Shown piece by piece: positions 22,553 through 34,446 of a stretch of 64,000 nt of DNA. How positions within the stretch are numbered: position 1 is the stretch's first letter; each line of letters begins with the position of its first letter. The notes below the pieces were generated by a model. It did no database searches. It saw only the letters and a list, made by a program, of their open reading frames with translations, and had not been told where the DNA came from. The position numbers and the translations under genes were made by a program. Source of the stretch: Luteimonas sp. (lineage in GTDB: Bacteria; Pseudomonadota; Gammaproteobacteria; Xanthomonadales; Xanthomonadaceae); the NCBI GenBank assembly GCA_024707405.1, contig JANPZU010000003.1, forward strand, positions 248,001 through 312,000. Direction: 5' to 3'.

Positions 22553-23185
22553 ATGCCTGTCGTCGAAGTCCGCCACCCCCTCGTCCAGCACAAGATCGGC
22601 CTGCTGCGCGATGCATCACTGAGCACCAAGGGTTTCCGCGAACTGGTGACCGAACTCGGCACCCTGCTCGCCTACGAGGCTACCGCCGACCTCGACACCG
22701 AAGCAGCGACCATGCCCGGCTGGGCGGGCGACGTGCAGGTGCGTCGCATCGCCGGGGCGAAGATCACGCTGGTGCCGATCCTGCGCGCGGGACTGGGCAT
22801 GCTGCCGGGCGTACTGGCACTGATCCCCGCCGCAAAGGTGAGCGTGGTCGGCCTGCAACGCGATGAGGAAACCCTCCAACCGGCAACCTACTTCGAGCGC
22901 CTGACCGGCCGCCTCGACGAACGCGATGCGCTGATCCTCGACCCGATGCTGGCGACCGGCGGTACGCTGATCGCCACCATCGACATGCTCAAGCGCGCAG
23001 GCGCACGCCGCATCAAGGGCATCTTCCTGGTCGCCGCACCGGAAGGATTGCAGGCGCTGCAAGAAGCACATCCGGACGTGGTGGCCTACACCGCCGCCAT
23101 CGACGACCACCTCAACGACAAGGGCTACATCCTGCCGGGACTGGGCGATGCCGGCGACCGCATCTTCGGCACGCGGGTGGAGTAA
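22553..23185 (+). CDS. upp: Uracil phosphoribosyltransferase
   Basis: 210 aa. Salvages uracil to UMP with PRPP. Start [20 protein letters not shown] is the family opening; the PRPP loop [15 protein letters not shown] lies near 129-143 and the uracil-binding [12 protein letters not shown] near the end. ATG at 22553; an upstream ATG in frame is not supported by homology. Confidence 0.96.
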   Translation: MPVVEVRHPLVQHKIGLLRDASLSTKGFRELVTELGTLLAYEATADLDTEAATMPGWAGDVQVRRIAGAKITLVPILRAGLGMLPGVLALIPAAKVSVVGLQRDEETLQPATYFERLTGRLDERDALILDPMLATGGTLIATIDMLKRAGARRIKGIFLVAAPEGLQALQEAHPDVVAYTAAIDDHLNDKGYILPGLGDAGDRIFGTRVE

Positions 23186-23197
23186 ACACCGACGCCT

Positions 23198-24937
23198 TCA
23201 CTCGTCTGGCGTCAACGCCTCCAGCGCGGCGGCGACATAGACCAATGGCGCGTTCCAGTTGATCGCGACTTCGTTGCTGGCGTAGCTGCAGCGGTGGTCG
23301 AGCCACGACAGCGCCGGCAGCGAAGACGGATAGTCGACCGGGCAATCCTTCGCATCCTGCTGGCGCGGATTCGGCCCGCCCGACAACCAGCCCGGCACCG
23401 GTTCGTCGATGTCGTCGGCTTCCGACTGTCGATGGTGGATCTGCATCGGCGTGCGCAGTCCGTGGCCGGTGACGTACGAGACGCCCAACGGATTTCGGCC
23501 GAGCACGTAATCCAGTTGCGATTGCGCAGCATCAAGGTAATCGCGCTGGCCAGACAGCCGGTAGCCCTGCAGCAACAACATGGCCTGGTTGAGCACGACC
23601 GCATTGCTGCCCCAGACGAAGTCCGAAGGCTTCATCGCCACGCGCCACGGCGATTCACGCCATTGCGCAGAGAGCCGCGTCGCCAACCCGTCGATGCCGT
23701 CGTCGATGCGCGCACGCGCATGGTCGTCGGGCAGGCGGTCGCGATGGTGCGCCATCGACATCCAGCCCAAGGCCTCGACGCGCGCCCACGACGGGATGCC
23801 CGGTTCCGCGGAATAGCGTTCGAACACGCGGTAGTAGGCCGCGTCGCCGCTTAGCAGGTACAACTCGGCAGCGGCCCATGCGAACTCGTCGTCGAAGGCC
23901 TTGTCGCCATATCCACCGGTGTGCACATCCGGCGGCTGGATGTATTCCACGCGCGGATTTTCCTGCGCCCAGCGCCACGCCGATTCGGCGGCAGCGCGCA
24001 TGCGGGCGGGCACGCCCGGGTAGTGGTCTTCGTATTCGGCGTAGATGCGCGCCGCCATCGCCATCACCGCGGCGAAATCCAGCGTGGCGGCAGTGCCCTT
24101 CTGCACCACGTAGCGTCGATCATTCGCGTGATCGGGCATCACCGAGCCATCGAAACGCAGGTTGGTCAGCTTGTGGTACACGCCGCCATCGTGCGGATCC
24201 TGCATGTCCAGCATCCAGCGCAGGTTCCACCAGGCCTCGTCGAGGATGTCCGGCACGCCGTTCCCGCTTTCCGGAATGCCGAGGTCGCGGCCACGGAAAA
24301 ACTCCGGGAAATGCTCCCATGCCGACAGGATCCCGTGCATGGTGATGCCGGAATTGACGACGTACTTGTTGTAGTCGCCTGCGTCATACCAGCCGTAGGG
24401 TGCAGAGATGATTGTGCCGGCCGGTCTTTCTGGCGACGCAGCCGACGCATGCACGAACACTTCCTCGTCGGGATGCCCGGCCGCGCGCGCCCACTGTCCC
24501 GCATGTTCGTCAGTCAGCGCGATGCCGGCACGATTGAAGTAGTAGGCCTTGATCGCGGCATCGGCAAGCGCTGCATATGGTTCGGCTTCCACCGGGAACG
24601 GATCGGACGGCGGCAAGCCATCCACTTCGATGCGGTAGATGCCCGGTGTGCGTACCTCGCTGAAATCGGCGATTGCTGCCGCACGTCCGGCTGGCACCCA
24701 TTCACCATGCGCGGAGAGGTCGCCGCGCAGCACGGTTTCGCCATCGGATTCACGCACCACGCGGAATGCGCCTGCATCCCCGTTTTCGACCACGGCGAGC
24801 TTGCTGGCATCGGGCGAGAAACCGAGTTGGTTGAGCCTCACCTGCCCGGTCGACACATCGCCCTCGGACGCCACGCCGCCTTGGCTGACGGAAAGCGCCA
24901 ACAGGCACGACAAGGCAAGGACGCGGTGCAATGGCAT
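23198..24937 (-). CDS. Secreted glycoside hydrolase family 9 endoglucanase
   Basis: 579 aa. Signal peptide (MPLHRVLALSCLLALS), an N-terminal Ig-like CelD_N domain (VRLNQLGFSPDASKLAVVE, about 30-110) and the GH9 alpha/alpha barrel. The catalytic Asp motif YGWYDAGDYNKYV and the proton donor Glu in SYASNEVAINWNAPLVY are present. Predicted to cut beta-1,4-glucans such as cellulose. Start at 24937 gives a clean signal peptide; the ATG at 25024 is less likely. Confidence 0.93.
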   Translation of the reverse strand: MPLHRVLALSCLLALSVSQGGVASEGDVSTGQVRLNQLGFSPDASKLAVVENGDAGAFRVVRESDGETVLRGDLSAHGEWVPAGRAAAIADFSEVRTPGIYRIEVDGLPPSDPFPVEAEPYAALADAAIKAYYFNRAGIALTDEHAGQWARAAGHPDEEVFVHASAASPERPAGTIISAPYGWYDAGDYNKYVVNSGITMHGILSAWEHFPEFFRGRDLGIPESGNGVPDILDEAWWNLRWMLDMQDPHDGGVYHKLTNLRFDGSVMPDHANDRRYVVQKGTAATLDFAAVMAMAARIYAEYEDHYPGVPARMRAAAESAWRWAQENPRVEYIQPPDVHTGGYGDKAFDDEFAWAAAELYLLSGDAAYYRVFERYSAEPGIPSWARVEALGWMSMAHHRDRLPDDHARARIDDGIDGLATRLSAQWRESPWRVAMKPSDFVWGSNAVVLNQAMLLLQGYRLSGQRDYLDAAQSQLDYVLGRNPLGVSYVTGHGLRTPMQIHHRQSEADDIDEPVPGWLSGGPNPRQQDAKDCPVDYPSSLPALSWLDHRCSYASNEVAINWNAPLVYVAAALEALTPDE

Positions 24938-25045
24938 GGTCGAATCCCGAAAGATGTGCATGCCTGCATTATTGGCGCGTCGCGCGATGCGTGCCAACCG
25001 CAATCGGGAATACCGCATGTCCATGTCGGCATACGCCGACGCGGT

Positions 25046-25447
25046 TCAGAGCGTATATGGAATGACGAACCGCCAGATCCCGGTGATCGCCATCGCCAGC
25101 AGTACGCCCAGCGTCAGCAGCATGCCGCCGAAGCGACCGAAGGACACTCCGGCCGACCCTCCGAGGCCGATGGCATGCAGGATGCGTGCGAGCAGCAAGC
25201 CGATGCCGAAGACCCACAGCAACGCGGGACGAATGCCCGACAGTTCCAGCAGCGCCAACAGCAGCAGGCCCAGCGGTACGTACTCGCCGAAGTTGGCATG
25301 CACGCGCACGGCGCGCGCCAGCACTTCGTTGCCCCCGGTGCCGATGCCGATCCGGCTTGCCTTGCGTCGCGTGATCACGCGAACCGTCAGCCACAGGTAG
25401 AGCAACACGTGCAGGGAAGCGATCAACAACGTAATGCGAGGCGTCAT
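25046..25447 (-). CDS. MAPEG-family membrane protein
   Basis: 133 aa, four hydrophobic segments, with [19 protein letters not shown] and [10 protein letters not shown] as in bacterial MAPEG proteins (glutathione/eicosanoid membrane enzymes). The ATG at 25447 overlaps the stop of the MBL-fold gene. Grouping with gamma-glutamyltransferase hints at glutathione or thiol metabolism; inferred. Confidence 0.85.
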   Translation of the reverse strand: MTPRITLLIASLHVLLYLWLTVRVITRRKASRIGIGTGGNEVLARAVRVHANFGEYVPLGLLLLALLELSGIRPALLWVFGIGLLLARILHAIGLGGSAGVSFGRFGGMLLTLGVLLAMAITGIWRFVIPYTL

Positions 25448-26349
25448 GCGTCGTCTCCGTGCAGGCCGCGGGCCGCCAGTCGCGGCACTTCGTGCAGCGG
25501 CATGAACTTGCCCTTCTCGTCGCGCGACACCTGCGCCAGCGCGCAACCGGGATCATGGGTGAAGAACAGGTGCACGTTGCGCGCCAGCTTGTCTTCCAGG
25601 AAGGACTGCTTTTCGTCGATCAGAAGTTCGGGATTGCGGTCGTAACCCATCGTGATCGGCACGTGGATCCACGGCAGCCCGGGCACGAGGTCGGCGCAGA
25701 ACACCACGCCGCCATGCGACTGCCCGCCACGCACCTCCGGCCCGACGATCTCCGCCAGCATCATCCCCGGCGTGTGACCGTCGCTGTAGTGGAAGCGAAC
25801 GGCATCGCCCAGCGAGGGCGTGCGGGTCGCACCCTCCTCCACGAATTCGAGGCGCCCGCTTGCCTCAAGCAAGCCCGGAAGCTCCGGGATGAAGCTCGCA
25901 CGGTCGCGCGGGTGCGGCTGCGTCGCACGCTGCCAGTGGGTGCGGCCGACGACGAAAGTCGCGTTGGGGAACAACAGCTCCGACGCCTTGTCCGGCTGCC
26001 ACGGCGCGAGCAGGCCACCGGCGTGGTCGAAATGCAGGTGACTGAGCACGACCACGTCGATGTCGGTGTGGTCGAAGCCCGCATCACGCAAAGAATCGAG
26101 CAGCACGTGGTGGCTCTCCGCCACGCCGAAGCGCTCCCGCATCTTCGGCTCGAAGAATGCACCGATGCCGGTTTCGAACAACACCGTCTTGCCGTTGAGT
26201 GGCGTCGCCAGCAGGCCGCGCGTGGCGAGGCGGATGCGGTTCATGTCATCCGGCGTGGCCCACTTCGTCCACATGGTGCGCGGCGCATTGCCGAACATCG
26301 AGCCGCCATCGAGCTTCTGCGAGTTGCCCTCGATCGACCAGAGTTTCAT
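25444..26349 (-). CDS. MBL-fold metallo-hydrolase
   Basis: 301 aa. Metal motif [10 protein letters not shown] near 105-114, further ligands in [17 protein letters not shown] and FFTHDP. Substrate unknown. Both ends overlap neighbours by 4 bp (ggt upstream, MAPEG downstream), so a tightly coupled three-gene block. Confidence 0.88.
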   Translation of the reverse strand: MKLWSIEGNSQKLDGGSMFGNAPRTMWTKWATPDDMNRIRLATRGLLATPLNGKTVLFETGIGAFFEPKMRERFGVAESHHVLLDSLRDAGFDHTDIDVVVLSHLHFDHAGGLLAPWQPDKASELLFPNATFVVGRTHWQRATQPHPRDRASFIPELPGLLEASGRLEFVEEGATRTPSLGDAVRFHYSDGHTPGMMLAEIVGPEVRGGQSHGGVVFCADLVPGLPWIHVPITMGYDRNPELLIDEKQSFLEDKLARNVHLFFTHDPGCALAQVSRDEKGKFMPLHEVPRLAARGLHGDDA

Positions 26350-28079
26350 CGCGCCGCCGCCTTCGCCGGTTCCACCATGGCACGCCCCACCGGATTGCGC
26401 GGATCGCTGCCGGCCTCCAGCGTGCCGTCGATGCGATCCCACGACACGGTCTGGAAATTGCCCCAGACATGGCTGGAGCCACGCCCACCCGCGGCGGTAT
26501 CGCCCGGCAGGTTGAGCTGGTGGCCCAGCGCGCGCAGGCCTTCGGCGACTTCCGGCGTGAACGTATCCGACTCCGCACCGATCACGTCCGGCATCCATTG
26601 GTGGTGGTAGCGCGGCAGCGCCGTCACCGCCTGCGCATCGAGGCCGGCGTCGTAACCGAGGATGCCCAGCAACACCATGGTGATGATGCGGCTGCCGCCG
26701 GGCGTGCCGAGCACGGCGACGCGTTGAGGCGACACCATGAAGGTCGGCGTCATCGAACTGAGCATGCGCTTGCCTGGTTCCGGCGCATTGGCTTCGAAGC
26801 CCATCACACCGAAGGCATTGGGCGTGCCGGGCTTGAGCGCGAAATCGTCCATCTCGTTGTTGAGCAGCACTCCCGTGCCGGGCGGGATCAGGCCGGAACC
26901 GAACAGCAGGTTCACCGTCTGCGTCCCGGCGACGCGATTGCCCTGCGCATCGATGATCGAGAAATGCGTGGTCTCGTCGCTTTCCAGCGGCGTGGGTGCG
27001 CCCGACAACAAGTCGCTGGGCGTCGCCTTTGCAGGATTGATCGTCGCGCGCAGGCCCGCCGCGTAGTCCGGGCTGGTCAGCAGGCGCTGCGGCACCTTCA
27101 CGAAATCCGGATCGCCGAGGTAGAAGGTGCGGTCGCGGAACGCACGGCGCATCGATTCGACCACGAGGTGCGTACGCTGCACTTCATCGAGTTCAGCGAG
27201 GTTCCAGCCGGACAGGATCTGCAGCATCTGCGCCAGCGCGATGCCGCCCGACGAGGGCGGCGGCGCGGTGACGATGTCCCAGTCGCGATAGCGGAAGCGA
27301 ATCGGCTCGCGCTCCTTCACTTCGTACGATGCCAGTTCGGTCGCGTTCCACTGCCCGCCTTCGGCATTCACGCCGGCAATCAGCTTGTCGGCCACTTCGC
27401 CGCGATAGAAGCCGTCGTAGCCCTTCTCCGCCAGCAGCTCCAGCGTGCGTGCAAGGTCGGGCTGTCGCAGCAGGTCGCCTTCCTTCGGCGGCACACCGTT
27501 GGCGAGGAACACCTCGCGCGTGCCGGGATAGCGCTCCATCACCGCCGCGCGTGCGCGATAGCCGCGTTCGATGCGCCCATAGACCGGGAAACCCTCGCGT
27601 GCGATGCGGATCGCGGGCGCCAGCGTGCGCGACAGCGGCATGCTGCCGTAGCGGTCGGCGAGATGGACGAATGCGGCAGGCAGGCCGGGAATGCCCGCGG
27701 CCCACGGCCCGTTCTCGGCACGGTCGCGATCGAATTCGCCGTTGTCCGTGAGGTACCTGTCGGGCGTCGCTGATGCGGGCGAGGTTTCGCGCGCATCGAT
27801 GAAGACGTCCTTGCCCGTCGCCGCATCGTGCAGCAGGAAGAATCCACCGCCGCCGATGCCCGACGAGATCGGCTCGACCACCGACAGCACCGCCGACACC
27901 GCGATGGCGGCATCGAAGGCATTCCCGCCGTCGCGCAACACGTCCATCCCGGCCTCGGTCGCCAGCGCATGCGCCGACGCCACCGCATGCCCCGGCGGCA
28001 TGTCGGTGGGACGCACGTCGCGCGCGCAGGCAGCGAACGGCAGCAGCAACACGAACAGCAGCGACAGGAACGGTTTCAT
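26346..28079 (-). CDS. ggt: Gamma-glutamyltransferase
   Basis: 577 aa Ntn-hydrolase proenzyme that cleaves glutathione and transfers the gamma-glutamyl group. The nucleophile Thr is in [15 protein letters not shown] (self-cleavage site), with NNEMDDF and the GSRI oxyanion region downstream. N-terminus [19 protein letters not shown] is a signal peptide with a possible lipobox (PFAAC). The gene starts 5 bp after the ferredoxin stop. Confidence 0.94.
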   Translation of the reverse strand: MKPFLSLLFVLLLPFAACARDVRPTDMPPGHAVASAHALATEAGMDVLRDGGNAFDAAIAVSAVLSVVEPISSGIGGGGFFLLHDAATGKDVFIDARETSPASATPDRYLTDNGEFDRDRAENGPWAAGIPGLPAAFVHLADRYGSMPLSRTLAPAIRIAREGFPVYGRIERGYRARAAVMERYPGTREVFLANGVPPKEGDLLRQPDLARTLELLAEKGYDGFYRGEVADKLIAGVNAEGGQWNATELASYEVKEREPIRFRYRDWDIVTAPPPSSGGIALAQMLQILSGWNLAELDEVQRTHLVVESMRRAFRDRTFYLGDPDFVKVPQRLLTSPDYAAGLRATINPAKATPSDLLSGAPTPLESDETTHFSIIDAQGNRVAGTQTVNLLFGSGLIPPGTGVLLNNEMDDFALKPGTPNAFGVMGFEANAPEPGKRMLSSMTPTFMVSPQRVAVLGTPGGSRIITMVLLGILGYDAGLDAQAVTALPRYHHQWMPDVIGAESDTFTPEVAEGLRALGHQLNLPGDTAAGGRGSSHVWGNFQTVSWDRIDGTLEAGSDPRNPVGRAMVEPAKAAAR

Positions 28080-28084
28080 CGACG

Positions 28085-29240
<1,156 letters not shown>

Positions 29241-29283
29241 TCTGGTACTCCCCTGATCGTCGCTTCGGACGTGATGTGATGGG

Positions 29284-29826
<543 letters not shown>

Positions 29827-29846
29827 TCAGTGCCGCCAAGCCCGGT

Positions 29847-30419
29847 TCAGCCTGCGCGGCGGTACAAAGCGTGCCTGGCGTCGCGGGTATGGCCTTCGCG
29901 ATGCGGCAGCCATCCCTCGCCGGGCTCGATGTTGCGCTGCGGCGTAGATTCGACGTACAGCCACGCACCTGCCGCCATCGCTGTCGGCAACGCTGCCAGT
30001 ACGCCATCCCACAGTCCTTCGGCGAACGGCGGATCCACGAAGGCGATATCGAACGGCTCGCCCACATGGCTTCGCAGGAATGCCAATGCATCGGACTGCA
30101 GCACCGTCGCCGCATCGCCGCCCTGCAGGCGCGATGCTGTTGCGCGCAACGAAGCGCACAACGAAGGATCGCGCTCCACCAGTATCGCCTTGCTCGCGCC
30201 GCGCGACAGCGACTCCAGGCCCAGCGCACCACTGCCGGCGAACAGGTCGAGTACGCGCGCGCCCGGCAACATCGGTTGCAACCAGTTGAACAGGGTTTCG
30301 CGGGCACGGTCGGACGTCGGCCGCAAGCCTTGCGCATCGGCGACCGGCAGTCGCGTGCCGCGCCATCGTCCGCCGATGATGCGCACGTTACCGGAGCCGG
30401 TTGGACGGCCGGATTTCAC
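29847..30419 (-). CDS. rsmD: 16S rRNA (guanine966-N2)-methyltransferase
   Basis: About 190 aa. Opens VRIIGGRWRGTRLPV, then RPTSDRARETLFNWL, SAM motif VLDLFAGSGALGLESLSRGA and catalytic FVDPPF. I chose the GTG at 30419 (KSGRPTGSGNVRII...); the ATG at 30479 would overlap the start of ftsY on the other strand, and a GTG at 30386 is also possible. Confidence 0.9.
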   Translation of the reverse strand: MKSGRPTGSGNVRIIGGRWRGTRLPVADAQGLRPTSDRARETLFNWLQPMLPGARVLDLFAGSGALGLESLSRGASKAILVERDPSLCASLRATASRLQGGDAATVLQSDALAFLRSHVGEPFDIAFVDPPFAEGLWDGVLAALPTAMAAGAWLYVESTPQRNIEPGEGWLPHREGHTRDARHALYRRAG

Positions 30420-30477
30420 CGGGGGCTCGTTGGGGCGGGTGCTACCATGGCGCCTATTCTCCGCGATCGCGTGTGTC

Positions 30478-31560
30478 ATGGTCAGTTGGTTCCGCCGCAA
30501 GAAGCCCGACACCCCCACCGCGCCGGCATCCAACGAGGCACTTCCCGTCCACGACCCGGCCACGCAGGCGCCCGATCCTGCACCCGCGGCCGACCCGCTC
30601 CCCGAGACCGCTCTACCCGTGCCAGCGGCCCCCGCAGGCAAGCCTGGCTGGCGCGAGCGCCTGCGCGGAAGCACGTTCGCCCGCAGTTTCGGCGGATTGT
30701 TCTCGCGCAACCCGAAGCTCGACGACGACCTGCTGGACGAGATCGAGACCGCCCTGCTTACCGCCGACGTCGGCGTGGCCGCGAGCACCGACCTGGTCGA
30801 AGGTCTGCGCAAGCGGATGAAGGCACGCGAATTCGCCGATGCCAACGCCCTGCTTGCCGCACTGCGCGCCCAACTGATCGCTATGCTGCAACCGGTGGCG
30901 AAGCCGCTTGCGATCGACGCGCACACGAAGCCCTTCGTGATCCTCACCGTGGGTGTCAACGGCGTCGGCAAGACCACCACCATCGGCAAGCTGGCCAAGC
31001 GCTACAAGGATGAAGGCCGTGCGTTGATGCTCGCCGCAGGCGACACATTCCGTGCCGCGGCGGTCGCGCAATTGCAGGCCTGGGGCGAACGCAACGGCGT
31101 GGCCGTGGTCGCACAGGGGCAGGATGCCGATCCCGCATCGGTCGCGTTCGACGCATTGCAGGCAGCCAAGGCACGTGGCGTCGAAGTACTGATCGCCGAT
31201 ACCGCCGGGCGCCTGCATACGCAGCAGGGATTGATGGCGGAACTTGGAAAGATCCGGCGCGTGCTGGGCAAGATCGACGCCACCGCGCCGCATGAAGTAT
31301 TGATGGTGATCGACGGCACCACCGGCCAGAACGCACTCTCGCAACTGCGCCAGTTCCACGCCGCGGTCACCGTGACCGGCCTCGTCGTGACCAAGCTCGA
31401 CGGCACCGCCAAGGGTGGCGTGGTGTTCGCGCTGGCGCGCGAGTTCGGCATCCCGATCCGCTACGCCGGCATCGGTGAACGTCCCGAGGATTTGCGCGTG
31501 TTCGATGCGGAGGCATTCGTGGATGCATTGCTGCCCGCTTCGCTTTCGAACGATGCCTGA
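30478..31560 (+). CDS. ftsY: Signal recognition particle receptor FtsY
   Basis: 360 aa. Acidic/proline-rich A domain (about 10-60), N domain, then the GTPase: G1 GVNGVGKTTTIGKLA, DTAGRL, and TKLDGTAKGG. Docks SRP-ribosome complexes at the membrane. Divergent from rsmD. Confidence 0.96.
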   Translation: MVSWFRRKKPDTPTAPASNEALPVHDPATQAPDPAPAADPLPETALPVPAAPAGKPGWRERLRGSTFARSFGGLFSRNPKLDDDLLDEIETALLTADVGVAASTDLVEGLRKRMKAREFADANALLAALRAQLIAMLQPVAKPLAIDAHTKPFVILTVGVNGVGKTTTIGKLAKRYKDEGRALMLAAGDTFRAAAVAQLQAWGERNGVAVVAQGQDADPASVAFDALQAAKARGVEVLIADTAGRLHTQQGLMAELGKIRRVLGKIDATAPHEVLMVIDGTTGQNALSQLRQFHAAVTVTGLVVTKLDGTAKGGVVFALAREFGIPIRYAGIGERPEDLRVFDAEAFVDALLPASLSNDA

Positions 31561-31575
31561 TCGTCTACATCTCCC

Positions 31576-31643
31576 GTAGAGCCGAGCTTGCCCGGCTGCT
31601 CTTGGCCCGGCAAGGGGGAGCAGCCGAGCAAGCTCGGCTCTAC
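31576..31643. repeat. Inverted GTAG-REP pair between ftsY and mutY
   Basis: GTAGAGCCGAGCTTG at the left is mirrored by CAAGCTCGGCTCTAC at the right, with a GCCCGGCTGCTC..GAGCAGCC inner stem: a full head-to-head REP dimer that can fold into a long hairpin. It ends 25 bp before the mutY start. Confidence 0.85.
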
Positions 31644-31668
31644 GCGGCAAGAGACCACGCCTGCCAGC

Positions 31669-32745
31669 ATGAGCCAGCCCTCCGCCAGCGCCACCTTCGC
31701 TCAACGCCTGCTGGCGTGGTTCGACATCTCCGGCCGCCATGACCTGCCGTGGCAGCACCCGCGCACGCCGTACCGCGTGTGGCTGTCGGAAATCATGTTG
31801 CAACAGACGCAGGTGCGCGTCGTGATTCCCTATTTCGAGCGCTTCGTCGACGCATTGCCCAGCGTGCGTGCGCTCGGCCAAGCCCCGCTCGATGACGTGC
31901 TCGCCTTGTGGTCGGGACTTGGCTACTACGCCCGCGCACGCAACCTGCACAAGGCGGCGCAGTCGTGCATCGAACACCACGACGGCGAGCTGCCGCGCGA
32001 TTTCGACGCGCTGGTCGCGCTGCCCGGCATCGGCCGCAGCACCGCGGGCGCGATCCTGTCGCAGGCCTGGGGCGACCGCTTCCCGATCCTCGACGGCAAC
32101 GTCAAGCGCGTGCTCTGCCGCCACCACGGCATCGCAGGCTGGCCCGGCACGCCCGCCATCGAGAAGCAGTTGTGGCGGATCGCAGAAGACTTGCTGCCGG
32201 ACGCGCGCATGGCCGATTACACGCAGGCGCAGATGGATTTCGGCGCCACGCTGTGCACGCGGCACGACCCGGCCTGCATCCTCTGCCCGATCCAGGACGA
32301 TTGCATCGCACTGCACGACGGCCGCGTCGGCGAACTGCCCACGTCCAAGCCCGGCAAGCCGCTGCCCGAACGCCACGCCTTCATGCTGCTTGCCACCGAT
32401 GCGCACGGGCGTGTGATGCTGCAACGCCGCCCGCCAACCGGCATCTGGGCGGCGTTGTGGTCGTTGCCCGAAGCCGATACGCACGACAGCGCGCGCGAGT
32501 GGTTCGAATCGCACCTCGATGCGGGCTATGACGCCGGGCACGCACTCGACGCCATCGCCCACGGATTCACCCACTATCGACTGACGATTCAGCCGCTGCG
32601 CTGGCACGGGGTCGAACCCCGCACATCGGTAAGCGACAATGGCGACCTGCGCTGGGTATCGCGCGACGAGTTGCGGTCGCTCGGCATTCCCGCCCCCATC
32701 CGCACGCTACTGGACGCGCAATTGCGCGACACGGAACTCACATGA
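31669..32745 (+). CDS. mutY: Adenine DNA glycosylase MutY
   Basis: 358 aa. Removes A mispaired with 8-oxoguanine. HhH motif [15 protein letters not shown] with catalytic Asp in LDGNVKRVL; the FeS ligands follow the C-x6-C-x2-C-x5-C pattern ([17 protein letters not shown]); a NUDIX-like C-terminal domain recognises 8-oxoG. ATG at 31669 gives [19 protein letters not shown]. Confidence 0.95.
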   Translation: MSQPSASATFAQRLLAWFDISGRHDLPWQHPRTPYRVWLSEIMLQQTQVRVVIPYFERFVDALPSVRALGQAPLDDVLALWSGLGYYARARNLHKAAQSCIEHHDGELPRDFDALVALPGIGRSTAGAILSQAWGDRFPILDGNVKRVLCRHHGIAGWPGTPAIEKQLWRIAEDLLPDARMADYTQAQMDFGATLCTRHDPACILCPIQDDCIALHDGRVGELPTSKPGKPLPERHAFMLLATDAHGRVMLQRRPPTGIWAALWSLPEADTHDSAREWFESHLDAGYDAGHALDAIAHGFTHYRLTIQPLRWHGVEPRTSVSDNGDLRWVSRDELRSLGIPAPIRTLLDAQLRDTELT

Positions 32746-33011
32746 GCCGCACCATCTTCTGCGAATACGAACAGCGCGAAACCGAAGGGCTCGACTTCGT
32801 GCCCTGGCCCGGCGAACTGGGCAAGCGCGTGTTCGCGCACATCGGCAAGTCCGCATGGGCCACGTGGCTGGCGCACCAAACCATGCTGATCAACGAGAAC
32901 CGGTTGTCGCCGCTCGACCCGAAGCATCGCGCCTTCCTCGAAGGCGAGATGCAGAAGTTCCTGTTCGGCGGCGGCGCGGACAAGCCCGCCGGCTACGTGC
33001 CGGAGGGCTGA
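32742..33011 (+). CDS. yggX: Fe(2+)-trafficking/oxidative damage protection protein YggX
   Basis: 89 aa. Starts [19 protein letters not shown] with the conserved Cys7 and continues [30 protein letters not shown]. Protects FeS clusters. ATG overlaps the mutY stop by 4 bp, the usual mutY-yggX pairing. Confidence 0.95.
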   Translation: MSRTIFCEYEQRETEGLDFVPWPGELGKRVFAHIGKSAWATWLAHQTMLINENRLSPLDPKHRAFLEGEMQKFLFGGGADKPAGYVPEG

Positions 33012-33027
33012 TCCGCGACCGGGCTGA

Positions 33028-33483
33028 TCAACTCGCGCCGGCCTCGCGTTCCTCGGCCTTGGCTTCGCGCAGTTCCTTTTCCGATGCCCGCAACGCCTTC
33101 ACGTCGAGCGGCTGGATGGTGCGGATGCTGCAGGGAATGTTGATCGGGTTGGAACTGCGCACCAGCACCTTGTCGAAACCGGCATAGACCCGGCTGCCGC
33201 TGCTGGTCAGGCCGATGGCCTGCGTGTACTCCAGATCCTGGCATGGCCCGTGCAATTCGAGCAGCCAGGCTTCGTTGGGGCGCGTCCACACCGCCAGTGC
33301 ACTGTCGCCCAGCGGCGTCCAGCCGTTGATGCGGCCGAAGAAGTTGAAACTGCCCACTGACTCACCGGCATTCGCGCGGTAGAGCGACAGTTTTTCGGCA
33401 TCGCGAAGCCCGCCACCACTGGCACAGGCGGACAGGGCCAAAGTGGCCACGACTGCGGGGACGATGAGTTTGCGGAAGTACAC
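33028..33483 (-). CDS. DUF6491-like putative lipoprotein
   Basis: 151 aa. N-terminus MYFRKLIVPAVVATLALSACAS has a lipobox LSAC. The body (SFNFFGRINGWTPLGDSALAVWTRPNEAWLLEL) resembles small Xanthomonadaceae lipoproteins of the DUF6491 type; the tail is charged and Glu/Lys/Ala-rich. Function unknown. Convergent with yggX. Confidence 0.75.
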   Translation of the reverse strand: MYFRKLIVPAVVATLALSACASGGGLRDAEKLSLYRANAGESVGSFNFFGRINGWTPLGDSALAVWTRPNEAWLLELHGPCQDLEYTQAIGLTSSGSRVYAGFDKVLVRSSNPINIPCSIRTIQPLDVKALRASEKELREAKAEEREAGAS

Positions 33484-33656
33484 GGCACCACCTCGATCAG
33501 GACAAGTTGTCCAGATGATGCGCCCGGCTACGTCGCATGCAAGGCCGGGTAAACCACGGGTTCAGTAGCCAGTTCGCCGCATACCCGGCAATCGGCGCAC
33601 GGCGTGCACCAATCGTGGGCAAGCCGGCTTCGGCACGGCAGGCGGGACGACGCTAC

Positions 33657-33887
33657 TCAATCCGCCTCGAATATCTCTTCCATCTCTTCGATGGCAATGA
33701 CGGCGTACAACTGTCCGTCGATCTTCCCCGACACGCGATCCCAGATCACGGAGTCCATGGGTTCACGCGGCAATGCACGGACGAAGGTGGGATTGCCGTA
33801 CTGGTGGATGGCGTCGATCGGCGGAGACAATGCTTGCGGCACGACGACGCATGTATCGTCGCCGCAGCGATACAGCGAAAAGGACAT
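33657..33887 (-). CDS. Hypothetical 76-aa protein
   Basis: MSFSLYRCGDDTCVVVPQAL... ends in an acidic tail (EEMEEIFEAD). Composition looks like a folded small protein rather than random translation, but there is no clear Shine-Dalgarno and no family I recognise. Lies at the left edge of the accessory region. Confidence 0.45.
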   Translation of the reverse strand: MSFSLYRCGDDTCVVVPQALSPPIDAIHQYGNPTFVRALPREPMDSVIWDRVSGKIDGQLYAVIAIEEMEEIFEAD

Positions 33888-34060
33888 GAGGTTTGGCCTG
33901 TGGCGAGCTTTGGAAGCTGCACGGAGGCTTCGATGGATACGACACGGGGTGGAAACGCGCCGAGTGCCTACCTGTTCTACACCGGCTGGATTAAATATGC
34001 GTGAACTAGCTGAATGCAGCGCATGGAAGCATGAGACCTACTCATTGCTGGCGGCGCGTT

Positions 34061-34090
34061 TGGTGCCTACTTCCGGAATCGAACCAAATC
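34061..34090 (-). other. Orphan tRNA 3'-end remnant
   Basis: The minus strand reads GGTTCGATTCC (T-arm and loop) GGAAGTAGGC ACCA: the last 25-30 nt of a tRNA with CCA, but no D-arm or 5' half lies upstream. The 283-bp stretch 33888-34170 around it holds no gene. Such tails mark attachment sites of elements that integrate in tRNA genes. It shares GGAATCGAACC (plus strand) with tRNA-Phe at 41265. Confidence 0.45.
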
Positions 34091-34139
34091 AGGAAGCCGC
34101 GCGACGCGGCGTCGGAAATCCCTGACGCCAGAAACAAGA

Positions 34140-34159
34140 AACCCCGCCGGAGCGGGGTT
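34140..34159. terminator. Intrinsic terminator after the 91-aa gene
   Basis: Stem AACCCCGC / GCGGGGTT with 4-nt loop; on the minus strand it is followed by TTTCTTGTTT, consistent with ending the gene at 34171-34446. Confidence 0.75.
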
Positions 34160-34170
34160 CCTATTAGATC

Positions 34171-34446
34171 TTACGGGGCGCTCTCGAGGGGCAGCACAAC
34201 AACACCCGTAACGAGGGATGCGGTAATCATTACGGCAGGCTCTCCATCAATTGGAGGGCGCCTAAATTGCGAGTACCTTCGGGCCTGATTGGCGCCCCAA
34301 TCATCGAAAACGGCTCTCCATTCTTGATCTACGAGGATGGCGCTATTTTTCCTGAAGTCTCGTTCTTTCATTGAGATATTCAGGCCGCCACCATGGCTCT
34401 GATTCCATTGGTCGTCTGAAATCTGATCCAGCCACGAAAAATCCAT
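34171..34446 (-). CDS. Hypothetical 91-aa protein with a strong ribosome site
   Basis: Starts MDFSWLDQISDDQWNQSHGGG; a perfect AGGAGG lies 6 bp before the ATG, which decides the start over the ATG at 34467. Acidic N-terminus, no signal peptide, no recognised family. Base composition is less GC-rich than the core genes, in keeping with transferred DNA. Followed by its own terminator. Confidence 0.6.
   Translation of the reverse strand: MDFSWLDQISDDQWNQSHGGGLNISMKERDFRKNSAILVDQEWRAVFDDWGANQARRYSQFRRPPIDGEPAVMITASLVTGVVVLPLESAP

Noticed and set aside
19987..22662. 891-aa open frame on the minus strand opposite the TonB receptor
   Set aside because: Composition is that of an antisense shadow (Val/Ala/Gly/Arg-rich without motifs), while the plus strand reads as a clear receptor.
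34061..34090. A complete tRNA gene
   Set aside because: Only the T-arm and acceptor 3' strand are present; no D-arm, anticodon arm or 5' acceptor can be built.
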